Shown: positions 21,178 to 32,054 of the stretch, piece after piece
Position numbering within the stretch: position 1 is the stretch's first letter
How the letters are laid out: every line of letters begins with the position of its first letter
Source of the DNA: Pseudomonas sp. SG20056
GTDB taxonomy: Bacteria > Pseudomonadota > Gammaproteobacteria > Pseudomonadales > Pseudomonadaceae
DNA length: 64,000 nucleotides
Assembly (NCBI RefSeq): GCF_031764535.1
Contig: NZ_CP134499.1
Location: 186,001-250,000, forward strand
Reading direction: 5' to 3'
The notes under the pieces: model-generated
What the model was told of the DNA's origin: nothing
The model's input: only the letters and a program-made list of their open reading frames with translations
Databases searched by the model: none
Program-made: the position numbers and the translations under genes

Positions 21178-22275
21178 ATGAAAAAATTCGGCAAAACCCT
21201 TCTCGCGTTGTCCCTTGCTGGGGCTGTGGTGAGTGCCGCACACGCGGATGACAAGGTCCTGCACGTTTACAACTGGTCCGACTACATCGCAGAAGACACC
21301 CTCGACAACTTCCAGAAGGAAACCGGCATCAAGGTCGTCTACGACGTCTTTGACAGCAACGAAACCCTGGAAGCCAAACTGCTGGCCGGCAGCTCCGGTT
21401 ACGACATCGTGGTACCGTCCAACCCATTCCTGGCCAAGCAGATCAAGGCCGGTGTGTTCCAGAAGCTGGACAAGTCCAAGCTGCCAAACTGGGAAAACCT
21501 CGACAAGAACCTGCTCAAGGCGCTCGACCCAAGCGATCCGGGTAGCCAGTACTCGATTCCCTACATGTGGGGCACCATCGGTATCGGTTACAACGTCGAC
21601 AAGGTCAAGGCCGCACTGGGCGAAGACGCCCCGGTCAATTCCTGGGACCTGGTATTCAAGCCAGAAAACATCGCCAAGCTGAAAGACTGTGGTGTGTCCT
21701 TCCTCGATTCGCCAACCGAAATTCTCCCGGCTGCGCTGAACTACCTGGGCTTCAAGTCGGACAGCACTGATTCCGGCGAGCTGAAGAAAGCTGAAGAACT
21801 GTTCCTCTCGATCCGTTCCTCGACTTCCTACTTCCACAGCTCCAAGTACATCGGCGACCTGGCCAACGGCAACATCTGTGTGGCCATCGGCTACTCGGGC
21901 GACCTGTACCAGTCCAAGTCCCGTGCTGAAGAAGCCAAGAACGGCGTGAACATCTCCTACAGCATCCCGAAAGAAGGTGCTGGCAGCTTCTTCGACATGA
22001 TGGCCATCCCGGCCGATGCGAAAAACGTCGAAGCCGCTCACGTGTTCCTCAACTACCTGATGAAGCCAGAAGTCATGGCCAACATCACCAACTTCGTGCA
22101 GTTCCCTAACGGCAACGCTGCGGCCACCCCGCTGGTTGACGAAGCACTGCGTAACGACCCGGGCATTTACCCGGACGCGGCCACCATGGCCAAGATCTAC
22201 ACCTTCCCGGATCTGCCAGCTAACGCGCAACGCGCAATGAACCGCAGCTGGACCAAGATCAAATCGGGTCAGTAA
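21178..22275 (+). CDS. spuD: Periplasmic polyamine-binding protein
   Basis: 365 residues from the ATG at 21178 (CAGGAG upstream). Signal peptide [20 protein letters not shown], then [19 protein letters not shown]. The YNWSDYI motif and [15 protein letters not shown] are hallmarks of PotD/PotF-type proteins whose aromatic residues cage the polyamine. In P. aeruginosa SpuD prefers putrescine; specificity here is assigned from gene order only. spuE follows after a hairpin. Confidence 0.92.
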   Translation: MKKFGKTLLALSLAGAVVSAAHADDKVLHVYNWSDYIAEDTLDNFQKETGIKVVYDVFDSNETLEAKLLAGSSGYDIVVPSNPFLAKQIKAGVFQKLDKSKLPNWENLDKNLLKALDPSDPGSQYSIPYMWGTIGIGYNVDKVKAALGEDAPVNSWDLVFKPENIAKLKDCGVSFLDSPTEILPAALNYLGFKSDSTDSGELKKAEELFLSIRSSTSYFHSSKYIGDLANGNICVAIGYSGDLYQSKSRAEEAKNGVNISYSIPKEGAGSFFDMMAIPADAKNVEAAHVFLNYLMKPEVMANITNFVQFPNGNAAATPLVDEALRNDPGIYPDAATMAKIYTFPDLPANAQRAMNRSWTKIKSGQ

Positions 22276-22289
22276 TGCCATAGCCCTAA

Positions 22290-23435
<1,146 letters not shown>

Positions 23436-23548
23436 GCGGAAACTGAAAGACCCCGTACGGCAGGCCTGCCCTGACCGTACGGCCCGCTGCGCCAAGCGCG
23501 GCAGATTATATTCGGGTCAGTGACCCAATTTTTGCGGGAGTTTTGGTA

Positions 23549-24691
23549 ATGGCAGTTGCTTCCAGTGCCTATAAAAAGGTTCTCGAGGGTGATCAGCAAC
23601 CGAAAGAGGTGCTGGTCAAGATCGAGCGTGTGACGAAGAAGTTCGACGAAACCATCGCGGTTGATGACGTTTCGCTGACCATCAACAAGGGTGAAATCTT
23701 CGCCCTGCTTGGTGGCTCCGGCTCGGGTAAATCGACCCTGCTGCGCATGCTCGCCGGCTTCGAACGTCCGACCGAAGGGCGCATTCTGCTCGACGGTGAA
23801 GACATCACCGACCTGCCGCCCTACGAGCGGCCGATCAACATGATGTTCCAGTCCTACGCTTTGTTCCCGCACATGAGCGTGGCTGACAACATCGCTTTCG
23901 GCCTCAAGCAGGACAAACTGCCGAAAGCCGAAATCGACGCCCGCGTCGAAGAAATGCTCAAGCTGGTGCACATGACCCAGTACGCCAAGCGCAAGCCGCA
24001 CCAGCTTTCCGGTGGTCAGCGTCAGCGCGTGGCCCTCGCTCGTTCGCTGGCCAAGCGGCCGAAACTGCTGCTGCTCGACGAACCCATGGGTGCTCTGGAC
24101 AAGAAGCTGCGCTCGCAGATGCAGCTTGAGCTTGTCGAGATCATCGAACGCGTCGGCGTAACCTGCGTCATGGTGACCCACGATCAGGAAGAGGCCATGA
24201 CCATGGCCCAGCGCATCGCCATCATGCACCTGGGCTGGATCGCCCAGATCGGCAGCCCGGTGGACATCTACGAAACCCCGACCAGCCGTCTGGTCTGTGA
24301 ATTTATCGGCAACGTCAACCTGTTTGAAGGTCAGGTGGTCGAGGACATGGAAGGCCATGCACTGATCGCCAGCCCGGACCTGGAACGCAACATCTACGTC
24401 GGCCACGGCGTCAGCACCTCGGTGCAGGACAAGAGCATCACCTACGCCATCCGCCCGGAGAAGCTGATCGTTACCACTGAGCAACCGACCTGCGAATACA
24501 ACTGGTCGCGCGGCACCGTGCACGACATCGCTTACCTCGGCGGCCATTCGGTTTTCCACGTATTGCTGCCAAGCGGCAAGGTGGTTCAGTCCTTTGTTGC
24601 CAACGCCGAGCGGCGTGGCGCCCGACCTACCTGGGACGACGAAGTGTTCGTCTGGTGGGAGGACGATAGCGGGGTGGCATTGCGCTCATGA
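23549..24691 (+). CDS. spuF: Polyamine ABC transporter ATPase
   Basis: 380 residues from the ATG at 23549 (GCGGGAG upstream). Walker A is LGGSGSGKST, the Q-loop is MFQSYALFPHM, the signature is LSGGQRQRVALARS and Walker B is LLLLDEPMGALD, followed by the H-loop VTHDQEEAMTM. The C-terminal TOBE region is typical of PotA-type ATPases. It energises uptake through SpuG/SpuH. The 113-bp gap before it contains a CCGTACG/CGTACGG stem at about 23457-23483. Confidence 0.95.
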   Translation: MAVASSAYKKVLEGDQQPKEVLVKIERVTKKFDETIAVDDVSLTINKGEIFALLGGSGSGKSTLLRMLAGFERPTEGRILLDGEDITDLPPYERPINMMFQSYALFPHMSVADNIAFGLKQDKLPKAEIDARVEEMLKLVHMTQYAKRKPHQLSGGQRQRVALARSLAKRPKLLLLDEPMGALDKKLRSQMQLELVEIIERVGVTCVMVTHDQEEAMTMAQRIAIMHLGWIAQIGSPVDIYETPTSRLVCEFIGNVNLFEGQVVEDMEGHALIASPDLERNIYVGHGVSTSVQDKSITYAIRPEKLIVTTEQPTCEYNWSRGTVHDIAYLGGHSVFHVLLPSGKVVQSFVANAERRGARPTWDDEVFVWWEDDSGVALRS

Positions 24692-25599
24692 ACATTATCC
24701 GAAGCATCAGCCGCCGTATGCCCAAGGGCCGGCACCTGGTTATCGGGGTGCCGTTCCTCTGGCTGTTCCTGTTCTTTATGTTGCCGTTCTTCATCGTTCT
24801 GAAGATCAGCTTCGCCGAAGCCGACGTGGCCATCCCGCCGTATACCGACGTGTACAGCTGGGCGGAAAACAAGCTCACTCTGATCATCAACCTGGGTAAC
24901 TACATCTTCCTCAGTGAGGATGCGCTGTACCTGGCGGCCTACATGGGTTCGCTGAAGATGGCCACGATCAGCACCCTGCTCTGTCTGGTGATCGGCTTCC
25001 CCATGGCCTACGCCATTGCCCGTGCCGACAAGGACAAGCAGATGGTCCTGTTGCTGCTGATCATGATGCCGACCTGGACGGCGATCCTGATCCGCGTGTA
25101 TGCCTGGATGGGCATCCTCAGCAACAACGGCCTGCTCAATGGCTTCCTGATGTGGCTGGGGCTGATCAACGAGCCGTTGCAGATCCTCAACACCAACCTG
25201 GCGGTGTACATCGGTATCGTCTATTCGTACCTGCCATTTATGATCCTGCCGCTGTTCGCCAACCTGGTAAAACACGACCAGAGCCTGCTGGAAGCGGCCG
25301 CGGACCTGGGTTCGAGCACCTACAACAGCTTCTGGAAAATCACCGTGCCGCTGGCCAAGAACGGCATCATCGCCGGCTGCATGCTGGTGTTTATCCCGGT
25401 GGTCGGTGAGTTCGTGATTCCTGAACTGCTCGGCGGCCCGGAGACCCTGATGATCGGCAAGGTGCTGTGGCAGGAGTTCTTCAACAACCGCGACTGGCCT
25501 GTTGCCTCTGCTCTGGCTGTGGTGATGCTGGCGATCTTGATCGTCCCCATCATTCTGTTTAACCGCAACCAAGCTAAAGAAATGGAGGGTCGGCCATGA
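24688..25599 (+). CDS. spuG: Polyamine ABC transporter permease
   Basis: 303 residues, PotB/PotH-like, with six membrane segments. The EAA loop is visible as LLEAAADLGSSTYNSFWKITVPLAKNG cut at residues about 207-233. Its ATG overlaps the spuF stop by 4 bp and its own end overlaps spuH, so the three are translationally coupled. Confidence 0.95.
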   Translation: MNIIRSISRRMPKGRHLVIGVPFLWLFLFFMLPFFIVLKISFAEADVAIPPYTDVYSWAENKLTLIINLGNYIFLSEDALYLAAYMGSLKMATISTLLCLVIGFPMAYAIARADKDKQMVLLLLIMMPTWTAILIRVYAWMGILSNNGLLNGFLMWLGLINEPLQILNTNLAVYIGIVYSYLPFMILPLFANLVKHDQSLLEAAADLGSSTYNSFWKITVPLAKNGIIAGCMLVFIPVVGEFVIPELLGGPETLMIGKVLWQEFFNNRDWPVASALAVVMLAILIVPIILFNRNQAKEMEGRP

Positions 25600-26489
25600 A
25601 GCGTTTCAGTTTCTCCAACTTTATGTTGTGGGCCGGCCTGACCTTTATCTACCTGCCGATGCTGATCCTGGTGCTCTACTCGTTCAACGCCTCGCGGCTG
25701 GTAACGGTATGGGGCGGCTGGTCGGTGAAGTGGTACGTCGGCCTGCTCGACAACACCCAGCTGATGAACTCGGTGATGCGCTCGCTGGAAATCGCCTGCT
25801 ACACCGCGATTGCCGCCGTAGCGCTGGGCACCATGGCCGCCTTCGTGCTGACCCGCGTCACTCGCTTCAAGGGGCGCACGCTGTTCGGTGGCCTGGTCAC
25901 CGCGCCGCTGGTAATGCCCGAGGTGATCACCGGTCTGTCGCTGTTGCTGCTGTTCGTGGCCATGGCCCAGCTGATCGGCTGGCCTGCCGAGCGTGGCGTG
26001 CTGACCATCTGGATCGCCCACACCACCTTCTGTTCTGCCTACGTGGCCGTGGTGGTGTCGTCGCGGCTGCGTGAGCTGGACCTGTCCATCGAAGAAGCGG
26101 CCATGGATCTCGGCGCCAAGCCGTGGAAGGTGTTCTTCCTGATCACCATCCCGATGATCGCGCCTTCGCTGGCGGCCGGCGGCATGATGTCCTTCGCCCT
26201 GTCGCTGGACGATCTGGTGCTCGCCAGCTTCGTTTCCGGGCCGGGCTCGACCACTCTGCCGATGGAAGTCTTCTCCGCCGTGCGTCTGGGTGTGAAGCCG
26301 GAAATCAACGCCGTGGCCAGCCTGATCCTGCTGGCGGTGTCCTTCGCCACCTTCCTGGTGTGGTTCTTCGCCCACCGCGCCGAAGAGAAGCGTAAGAAGG
26401 CCCTGCAGCAGGCCATGGATGAAACCACCGGTGCCGCGCTGATGAACGGCCCGGACAGCCGTCGTGACCCATCCCAGGTGCATGCCTGA
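25596..26489 (+). CDS. spuH: Polyamine ABC transporter permease
   Basis: 297 residues, PotC/PotI-like, six membrane segments. The EAA motif is SIEEAAMDLGAKPWKVFFLI, the contact site for the ATPase. Its ATG overlaps the spuG stop (ATGA). It is the last gene of the spu operon and is followed by a clear terminator. Confidence 0.95.
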   Translation: MKRFSFSNFMLWAGLTFIYLPMLILVLYSFNASRLVTVWGGWSVKWYVGLLDNTQLMNSVMRSLEIACYTAIAAVALGTMAAFVLTRVTRFKGRTLFGGLVTAPLVMPEVITGLSLLLLFVAMAQLIGWPAERGVLTIWIAHTTFCSAYVAVVVSSRLRELDLSIEEAAMDLGAKPWKVFFLITIPMIAPSLAAGGMMSFALSLDDLVLASFVSGPGSTTLPMEVFSAVRLGVKPEINAVASLILLAVSFATFLVWFFAHRAEEKRKKALQQAMDETTGAALMNGPDSRRDPSQVHA

Positions 26490-26509
26490 TCGCACCTCGT
26501 CGTAACCCA

Positions 26510-26533
26510 CAAGGGCCGCATTAGCGGCCCTTG
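26510..26533 (+). terminator. spu operon terminator
   Basis: CAAGGGCCGC, loop ATTA, GCGGCCCTTG. A perfect 10-bp stem 20 bp after the spuH stop codon. Confidence 0.75.
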
Positions 26534-26632
26534 TGCATTCTGCTGCAGTACTGACCAGTCAGCCCGGCCAGTGTTGCGCCGCCCGCTGATCTTGGTTACA
26601 ACCTCCGCTATCAGCCGTCCGGATTACCTGCC

Positions 26633-27571
26633 ATGACCGACTCGAACAGCGCCGACAGCGCGGTGTACAAGACCCTGCTGGAGTCGACCAAGGCCATCCC
26701 CTGGAAGATCGACTGGGCGAGCATGACCTTCGCCTATATCGGCCCGCAAATCGAAACCCTGCTCGGTTGGCCGCAGGCCAGTTGGGTTAGCGCCAACGAC
26801 TGGGCCGAGCGCATGCATCCCGAAGACCGCGACAGCGTGGTGGCCTTCTGCGTGTCGCAGTCCCAGGCCGGCACCGACCATGAGGCCGACTACCGCGCCC
26901 TGACTCGCGATGGCGATTACGTTTGGATACGCGATGTGGTGCACGTGCTGCGTAACGAGGCCGGCGAGGTCGAGTCGCTGATTGGCTTTATGTTCGATAT
27001 CAGTGAGCGCAAGCAGACCGAACAGCAACTGCTGCAACTGCAGCAACAGCTCGAAGAGCTGTCCTACCTCGATGGCCTCACCGGCGTGGCCAACCGGCGT
27101 ATGTTCGACAGCCGCCTGCAGGTTGAGTGGAGCAACGCCCAACGCACCGGCCAGCCGCTGTCACTGATCCTGCTGGATATCGACTACTTCAAGGAATACA
27201 ACGACCACTACGGCCATATCCAGGGCGACGATTGCCTGAAAAGTGTCGGCCAGGCTCTGAGTGGCGCCGCCGTGCGCCCGCGTGACCTGATGGCCCGCTA
27301 TGGCGGTGAAGAGTTTGTCCTGCTGCTGCCAGAAACCGATGCCCAGGCCGCCGCCCAGGTTGCTGAACGCTGCCGCCAGCTGATTCGAGAGCAGAACATC
27401 CAGCACGCCCACTCTCAGGTTAGCCCGCTGCTAACCTTAAGCCTCGGCGTCGGCACCCTGAGCCCTAGCCCACTCGATCAGCCCCAGGCCTTTCTCGAAA
27501 CCGTGGATCGTTTGCTCTACCAAGCCAAACACCAGGGCCGCAACTGCGCGGTGTTGGCTACTGCGCCCTAA
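26633..27571 (+). CDS. PAS-GGDEF diguanylate cyclase
   Basis: 312 residues, no membrane segment. A PAS/PAC sensor domain (about 15-125, ending IGFMFDISERKQTEQQL) and a short coiled coil lead into a GGDEF domain. The active site reads RYGGEEF, and RPRD five residues before it is the inhibitory I-site that binds c-di-GMP. It should make c-di-GMP in response to an unknown signal. It is a lone gene just past the spu operon. Confidence 0.93.
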   Translation: MTDSNSADSAVYKTLLESTKAIPWKIDWASMTFAYIGPQIETLLGWPQASWVSANDWAERMHPEDRDSVVAFCVSQSQAGTDHEADYRALTRDGDYVWIRDVVHVLRNEAGEVESLIGFMFDISERKQTEQQLLQLQQQLEELSYLDGLTGVANRRMFDSRLQVEWSNAQRTGQPLSLILLDIDYFKEYNDHYGHIQGDDCLKSVGQALSGAAVRPRDLMARYGGEEFVLLLPETDAQAAAQVAERCRQLIREQNIQHAHSQVSPLLTLSLGVGTLSPSPLDQPQAFLETVDRLLYQAKHQGRNCAVLATAP

Positions 27572-27583
27572 GTCTCGGCAGAC

Positions 27584-27613
27584 GTAGGGTGGATGACGCT
27601 CTGTTCATCCACC
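27584..27613. repeat. Short dispersed palindromic repeat
   Basis: GTAGGGTGGATGACGCT then TTCATCCACC; GGTGGATGA pairs with TCATCCACC. The same unit occurs inverted at 7534-7564. Confidence 0.5.
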
Positions 27614-27657
27614 ACGATTGCGCTTCGATATTTCAGGACGGCATGAGGCTATGCGGC

Positions 27658-28044
27658 TTAGCGCTTGATACGCAACGCCAGCAGGAAGATAAGCGTCGCG
27701 CTGATTACCACGATATCCATGATGATCGCTGCAGCGGCCTTGCTCAGAAACGCCTGGCCATAAACCAGCACCAGGGTTACGAAAATCGCCTTGCTCGTTG
27801 CCGCGATGGTCGCGCAGAAAGCGCGATGTTTTTCGTTCAGTGCGCCATAAATCAGGATCACGCCCATCAGGCCAACCAGCGCTGACCAGCTGCGAATCAC
27901 GATGGATTCCAGCTGGCCGCTAAACGCCGCGCCAAACATCGACTCAAGCGCCGCCTGCGGCGCGAACAAGCCGTAGAACATGCTGGCGGTAAGCACGCCG
28001 GACACCAGCATCAGCCACTTGAAGTTCCCTATTACAACGTTCAT
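27658..28044 (-). CDS. Small inner-membrane protein
   Basis: 128 residues from the ATG at 28044. Four hydrophobic segments (WLMLVSGVLTASMFYGLF, ALVGLMGVILIYGAL, IAATSKAIFVTLVLVYG, AAIIMDIVVISATLIFLLAL) make it a four-helix membrane protein. I do not recognise a named family. The ATG at 28065 is also possible, adding seven residues. Confidence 0.7.
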   Translation of the reverse strand: MNVVIGNFKWLMLVSGVLTASMFYGLFAPQAALESMFGAAFSGQLESIVIRSWSALVGLMGVILIYGALNEKHRAFCATIAATSKAIFVTLVLVYGQAFLSKAAAAIIMDIVVISATLIFLLALRIKR

Positions 28045-28178
28045 ACATTCCCTCGTGTGCGGCATTTGGGTGGATGTGGTGCCCAGTGTAGGGCGTTCTA
28101 TTTGCCGGAAAGCCGCTGTTTCAGCAGGGTTATGTAGGCGTTAAGTGTTGCAGCCGTACCTGCGGGTGCTCCATGCGC

Positions 28179-30377
28179 TCAACCCGAAACAGCGGCCACT
28201 TTGGCCCGTGCCGCGTGCAGCTTCTTGTAGCTCTCGATCAAGCGCAGATGGCGGTCCAGCCCCTCCAGCTGCATATTGGTCGGCGTCAGGCCATAGAAGC
28301 GCACGCTGCCATCCAGCGAGCCGAGCACCGCGTCCATGCGCTCATTGCCAAACATACGGCGGAAGTTCGGTTCGAAGTCGCTCATCTCCAGCTCATCGTC
28401 TAGCTGCACTTCCAGCGCCGCGTTCAACGCCTGATAGAACAGGCCGCGCTCGACGGTGTTGTCGTTGTACTGCAGGAACATTTCCACAAGTTCTTTGGCG
28501 TCGTCGTACTTCTTCAGGGCGAGGTGGATCAGCAGTTTCAACTCCAGAATCGTCAGCTGGCCCCACACCGTGTTGTCGTCGAACTCGACGCCGATCAGCG
28601 TGGTGATATCGGTGTAATCGTCGACATCGCTGTTTTCCAGGTTGCGCAGCAGAGATTTCAGGCCGCGATCATTCAGGCTGTGCAGGTTGAGGATGTCCGC
28701 GCGGAACAGCAGCGCCTTGTTGGTGTTATCCCAGATCAGGTCCTCAACCGGATAAATCTCCGAATAGCCCGGCACCAGGATGCGGCAGGCCGTGGCGCCC
28801 AGGTGCTCGTACACCGCCATATAGGCTTCTTTGCCCAGCTCTTCGAGGATGCCGAACAACGTTGCGGCTTCCTGCTCGTTCGAATCTGCGCCCTGGCCGG
28901 AGAAGTCCCACTCGACGAACTCGTAGTCGGCCTTGGCGCTGAAGAAGCGCCACGACACCACGCCGCTGGAGTCGATGAAATGCTCGACGAAGTTATTCGG
29001 CTCCATCAGTGCCTGGCTTTCAAAGGTCGGTGGCGGCAGATCATTCAAACCCTCGAAGCTGCGGCCTTGCAGCAGCTCGGTCAGGCTGCGCTCCAGCGCC
29101 ACCTCAAAGCTTGGGTGCGCGCCGAACGAGGCGAACACGCCGCCGGTGCGCGGGTTCATCAGAGTGACGCACATCACCGGGAATTCGCCGCCCAGGGACG
29201 CATCTTTCACCAATACCGGGAAGCCCTGGGCTTCCAGGCCCTGAATGCCGGCAACGATGCTCGGGTACTTGGCCAGCACATCGGCTGGCACGTCCGGCAG
29301 GCACAGCTCGCCTTCGAGGATTTCGCGTTTGACCGCACGCTCGAAGATTTCCGACAGGCACTGCACCTGCGCCTCGGCCAGGGTATTGCCGGCACTCATG
29401 CCATTACTGAGGTAGAGGTTTTCGATCAGGTTGGAAGGGAAATACACCACCTCGCCATCCGACTGGCGCACAAACGGCAACGAGCAGATGCCGCGCAGGG
29501 TGTTGCCGGAGTTGGTGTCATACAGGTGCGAGCCGCGCAGCTCGTCGTCTGGGTTGTAAATCGCCAGGCAGTAATCGTCGAGAATCTCTGCCGGCAACGC
29601 ATCCTTGGGCCCCGGCTTGAACCAGCGCTCGTCCGGGTAATGCACGAACGCCGCATTGGCGATCTCCTCGCCCCAGAACTGATCGTTGTAGAAGAAATTG
29701 CAGTTCAGCCGCTCGATAAACTCGCCCAGCGCCGAGGCCAGCGCGCTCTCCTTGGTTGCGCCCTTGCCGTTGGTAAAACACATCGGCGACTGCGCATCGC
29801 GGATATGCAACGACCACACGTTGGGCACGATATTGCGCCATGAGGCGATCTCAATCTTCATGCCGAGCTTGGCCATGATGCCCGACATATTGGCGATGGT
29901 TTCTTCCAGCGGCAGGTCCTTGCCGGGAATGTAGGTGCTGGTTCCCGCCACTGGCATCAGCAAGGCCTGAGCGTCGGCATCCAGGTTGTCGACCTCTTCG
30001 ATGATGAACTCAGGACCTTGCTGAACCACCTTCTTCACCGTGCAGCGGTCGATGGAACGCAGAATGCCCTGGCGATCTTTCTCGGAAATATCCGCCGGCA
30101 ATTCGACCTGGATCTTGAAGATCTGCGCGTAGCGGTTCTCCGGATCAACGATGTTGTTCTGCGACAGGCGGATGTTGTCGGTGGGGATATCGCGCGTATC
30201 GCAATACAGCTTCACAAAGTACGCCGCACACAGCGCCGAAGAGGCCAAGAAGTAATCAAACGGCCCCGGCGCCGAGCCATCGCCCTTGTAGCGGATGGGC
30301 TGGTCAGCCACCACCGTGAAGTCATCGAACTTGGCTTCAAGTCGGAGGTTGTCGAGAAACTTGACCTTGATTTCCAT
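28179..30377 (-). CDS. ycaO: OsmC-YcaO fusion, ATP-dependent cyclodehydratase/thiolation-type protein
   Basis: 732 residues. Residues 1-130 are an OsmC-like domain (IRYKGDGSAPGPFDYFLASS) and the rest is a YcaO domain. ATP-site features include GKGATKESALASALGEFIERL cut before the RL, and EAQVQCLSEIFERAVKREI. The C-terminal region after about 580 is helical and TPR-like. YcaO enzymes phosphorylate backbone amides to form thioamides or azolines; E. coli YcaO is linked to RimO-dependent S12 methylthiolation. There is no peptide precursor gene nearby. It directly borders the integron array. Confidence 0.9.
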   Translation of the reverse strand: MEIKVKFLDNLRLEAKFDDFTVVADQPIRYKGDGSAPGPFDYFLASSALCAAYFVKLYCDTRDIPTDNIRLSQNNIVDPENRYAQIFKIQVELPADISEKDRQGILRSIDRCTVKKVVQQGPEFIIEEVDNLDADAQALLMPVAGTSTYIPGKDLPLEETIANMSGIMAKLGMKIEIASWRNIVPNVWSLHIRDAQSPMCFTNGKGATKESALASALGEFIERLNCNFFYNDQFWGEEIANAAFVHYPDERWFKPGPKDALPAEILDDYCLAIYNPDDELRGSHLYDTNSGNTLRGICSLPFVRQSDGEVVYFPSNLIENLYLSNGMSAGNTLAEAQVQCLSEIFERAVKREILEGELCLPDVPADVLAKYPSIVAGIQGLEAQGFPVLVKDASLGGEFPVMCVTLMNPRTGGVFASFGAHPSFEVALERSLTELLQGRSFEGLNDLPPPTFESQALMEPNNFVEHFIDSSGVVSWRFFSAKADYEFVEWDFSGQGADSNEQEAATLFGILEELGKEAYMAVYEHLGATACRILVPGYSEIYPVEDLIWDNTNKALLFRADILNLHSLNDRGLKSLLRNLENSDVDDYTDITTLIGVEFDDNTVWGQLTILELKLLIHLALKKYDDAKELVEMFLQYNDNTVERGLFYQALNAALEVQLDDELEMSDFEPNFRRMFGNERMDAVLGSLDGSVRFYGLTPTNMQLEGLDRHLRLIESYKKLHAARAKVAAVSG

Positions 30378-30502
30378 GCGGGATTACCAGAATACGGGCT
30401 AAACGAATGGCGGCCATTATCCGGGTTTTCGGTGGGAAGTGGTGCGCGCTGCGGGATAGGACTGACGAGCGCGCAGTGCTGCTGACGCCGACTGCAGGAC
30501 TC

Positions 30503-30567
30503 AGCTTGAAGGGCGGGTGTTAGGCCACCCCAGTGGGCGAAGCGAACGGTTTGCACCAGTTGTTAGG
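30503..30567 (-). repeat. attC A, decayed terminal site
   Basis: The right half matches the family (GTGGGCGAAGCGAACGGTTT then CACCAGTTGTTAGG), but the left half has lost CTAAC. This is the distal end of the array. Confidence 0.75.
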
Positions 30568-30797
30568 TGTGGGCCTGAGCCGCGCGCTACAAGTTGTTGC
30601 ACCTCGATAGCCAGTAATGCTGTCGCTTTAAATAGCTGATTCATGCTGTTGCGCTGTTTGATGTGCTCTTTCTGCTCGGCAACTGCGAAGCGCCCCAGCG
30701 CTAGTGCGATGCAATGATTGGCGTGCAAGGCAATTAAAAAAGCCAAGATGTTTTGCGCCGCTCGCGATTTCCAATGCGTCCGTATTCCTTTGCTTTG
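30568..30797 (-). other. ORF-poor cassette, relative of 32130-32420
   Basis: The 230 bp between attC A and the DUF3592-like gene resemble the cassette at 32130-32420 in DNA and in a short frame. Here the frame from ATG 30644 (MNQLFKATALLAIEVQQLVA) corresponds to MQKPFKAKALLAIAAQPLAT there, and both run on through the attC. Whether the peptide is real or the conserved element is RNA or DNA is not decided by the sequence. The tail of the frame past 30567 is attC translation. Confidence 0.5.
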
Positions 30798-31169
30798 TTA
30801 GGTTAAGAAATTGAAAATCATATAACTCATTGCAGCTAAAAGAGCTGGTGCAGTGAGAATGTTGAATAATGAATTAACGATTATTTTGCCATTTCTCTCG
30901 GATAGACTTACTGAGTCTCCTATTTTGTAGATGTGAACTAATAACCCATTGTCAGCTTCAAATTTGCAGTCAACACCGTTTGAGTCTTTGTAGGAGATCT
31001 CAAGTAGTGTTGATTTTGCTGTGCCCGTAAGGCTTCTGTTCCTAGTGATGAGGTTAGTAACTACACCCAAAATTCTGTTACCCGTGAATAGCATGTGTAG
31101 CCTGTAAGCTAATAAGGCTATGGCGAGTAAAAATAAGGAGTAGCTTAAAGCCGTGAAGTACCAATGCAT
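30798..31169 (-). CDS. DUF3592-like membrane protein (cassette)
   Basis: 123 residues with a membrane helix at each end (FTALSYSLFLLAIALLAYRL; ILTAPALLAAMSYMIFNFL) and a beta-rich domain between (GVVTNLITRN to SLSERNGKIIVNSLF). This layout, with a central sandwich, resembles DUF3592 proteins. An AAAGG lies just before the ATG. It is followed by the ORF-poor stretch and the decayed terminal attC, so it belongs to the oldest part of the array. Function unknown. Confidence 0.6.
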   Translation of the reverse strand: MHWYFTALSYSLFLLAIALLAYRLHMLFTGNRILGVVTNLITRNRSLTGTAKSTLLEISYKDSNGVDCKFEADNGLLVHIYKIGDSVSLSERNGKIIVNSLFNILTAPALLAAMSYMIFNFLT

Positions 31170-31205
31170 ACCTTTGCCTTGTGAAAGTATGGAGTAGTTT
31201 GTTTA

Positions 31206-31281
31206 CCTAACGATTAAGCTAAGGGGCGGGCTTTAGCCCGTCCCAGTGAGCGAAGCGAACGTTTTGAACCACTAGTTAGGC
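31206..31281 (-). repeat. attC B
   Basis: 76 bp. The left arm is of the AGCTAAG type while the right arm is of the TTGAACC type, so the outer stem pairs less well than in the other sites. Confidence 0.9.
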
Positions 31282-31662
31282 GGCCTGCAAACCATCGCTA
31301 TTTCTCCAATACAATGTTGATTCGTACTGGAATGAAACTACAAAATTAGCATCTGACTTGGTTGTAAGGATTTTTATAAAACGTTCTAAATCACCAAGCG
31401 CAGAAAAACCTTCTGGCTCCGGCCCTTTTATTCGTATGTAGCAGCGAATAGCTACAGGGAAGGTCATGCCTTTAGTGTCTTCCGCGTATAGCGTATGGTC
31501 ATTTAGTTCGCACGCGGCCCTCACTGATAATCCGGACTCGAAAATTCCTTCCACCGTATGGTCGTCATTGTCTGTATCCAGTACGCCGAGTTCACTCAAT
31601 GTCGTAGAGATAGTGGTTATTGAAAGTCGCTCATCGGCTTCAAGGTGAATGTCGAGACTCAT
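31276..31662 (-). CDS. Hypothetical cassette protein
   Basis: 128 residues, soluble, acidic, no signal peptide. It begins MSLDIHLEADERLSITTIST and ends in a sequence that could form a beta-rich domain (DANFVVSFQYESTLYW). I do not recognise a family. The ATG is 8 nt after the AGG of the attC C core, with no other ribosome site, and the stop codon lies inside attC B. Confidence 0.7.
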   Translation of the reverse strand: MSLDIHLEADERLSITTISTTLSELGVLDTDNDDHTVEGIFESGLSVRAACELNDHTLYAEDTKGMTFPVAIRCYIRIKGPEPEGFSALGDLERFIKILTTKSDANFVVSFQYESTLYWRNSDGLQAA

Positions 31663-31670
31663 TTTTTTAG

Positions 31671-31745
31671 CCTAACGTATGGTTAAGGGGCGGGCTTTAG
31701 CCCGTCCCAGTGAGCGCAGCGAACGGTTTGAACCAATTGTTATGC
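31671..31745 (-). repeat. attC C
   Basis: Canonical site with the GGGCGGGCTTTAGCCCGTCC hairpin. The inverse core is TTGTTATGC. Confidence 0.93.
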
Positions 31746-31747
31746 GA

Positions 31748-32038
31748 TCACGACTCGGGCTGCATATATGATTCAAAATTTTCGATGTAATCATCAAGAT
31801 TTTCTTCAAGCATTTTACGAAACTCGCGAACAAAATATTCAAGAGTTTCCTGCTTGGCTTCGGCCATTTCTTGTCCGCTATTCCAGCCGCACGCGCTAAC
31901 CCAAGCATTAAACCTAGCGGTAGCATACATATTTGATGCGCTTACTTTTCCCTTGCCAATCTCTTCAGTTATCTGGCCGTTAGATAAGTGAATATGTGCA
32001 TCAGCTCGCTCATAAAACGCGTTGTCTACTTCTTGCAC
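31748..32038 (-). CDS. DUF3144 family protein (cassette)
   Basis: 96 residues. It matches my recollection of DUF3144: FYERADAHIHLSNGQ near the N-terminus, a central ASNMYATARFNAWVSACGW, and the conserved end EYFVREFRKMLEENLDDYIE. The start is a GTG at 32038 with AAGGA upstream. DUF3144 proteins are small and helical and also occur in non-integron chromosomal settings; their function is unknown. Confidence 0.8.
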   Translation of the reverse strand: MQEVDNAFYERADAHIHLSNGQITEEIGKGKVSASNMYATARFNAWVSACGWNSGQEMAEAKQETLEYFVREFRKMLEENLDDYIENFESYMQPES

Positions 32039-32054
32039 GATGCTTCCTTGATTG

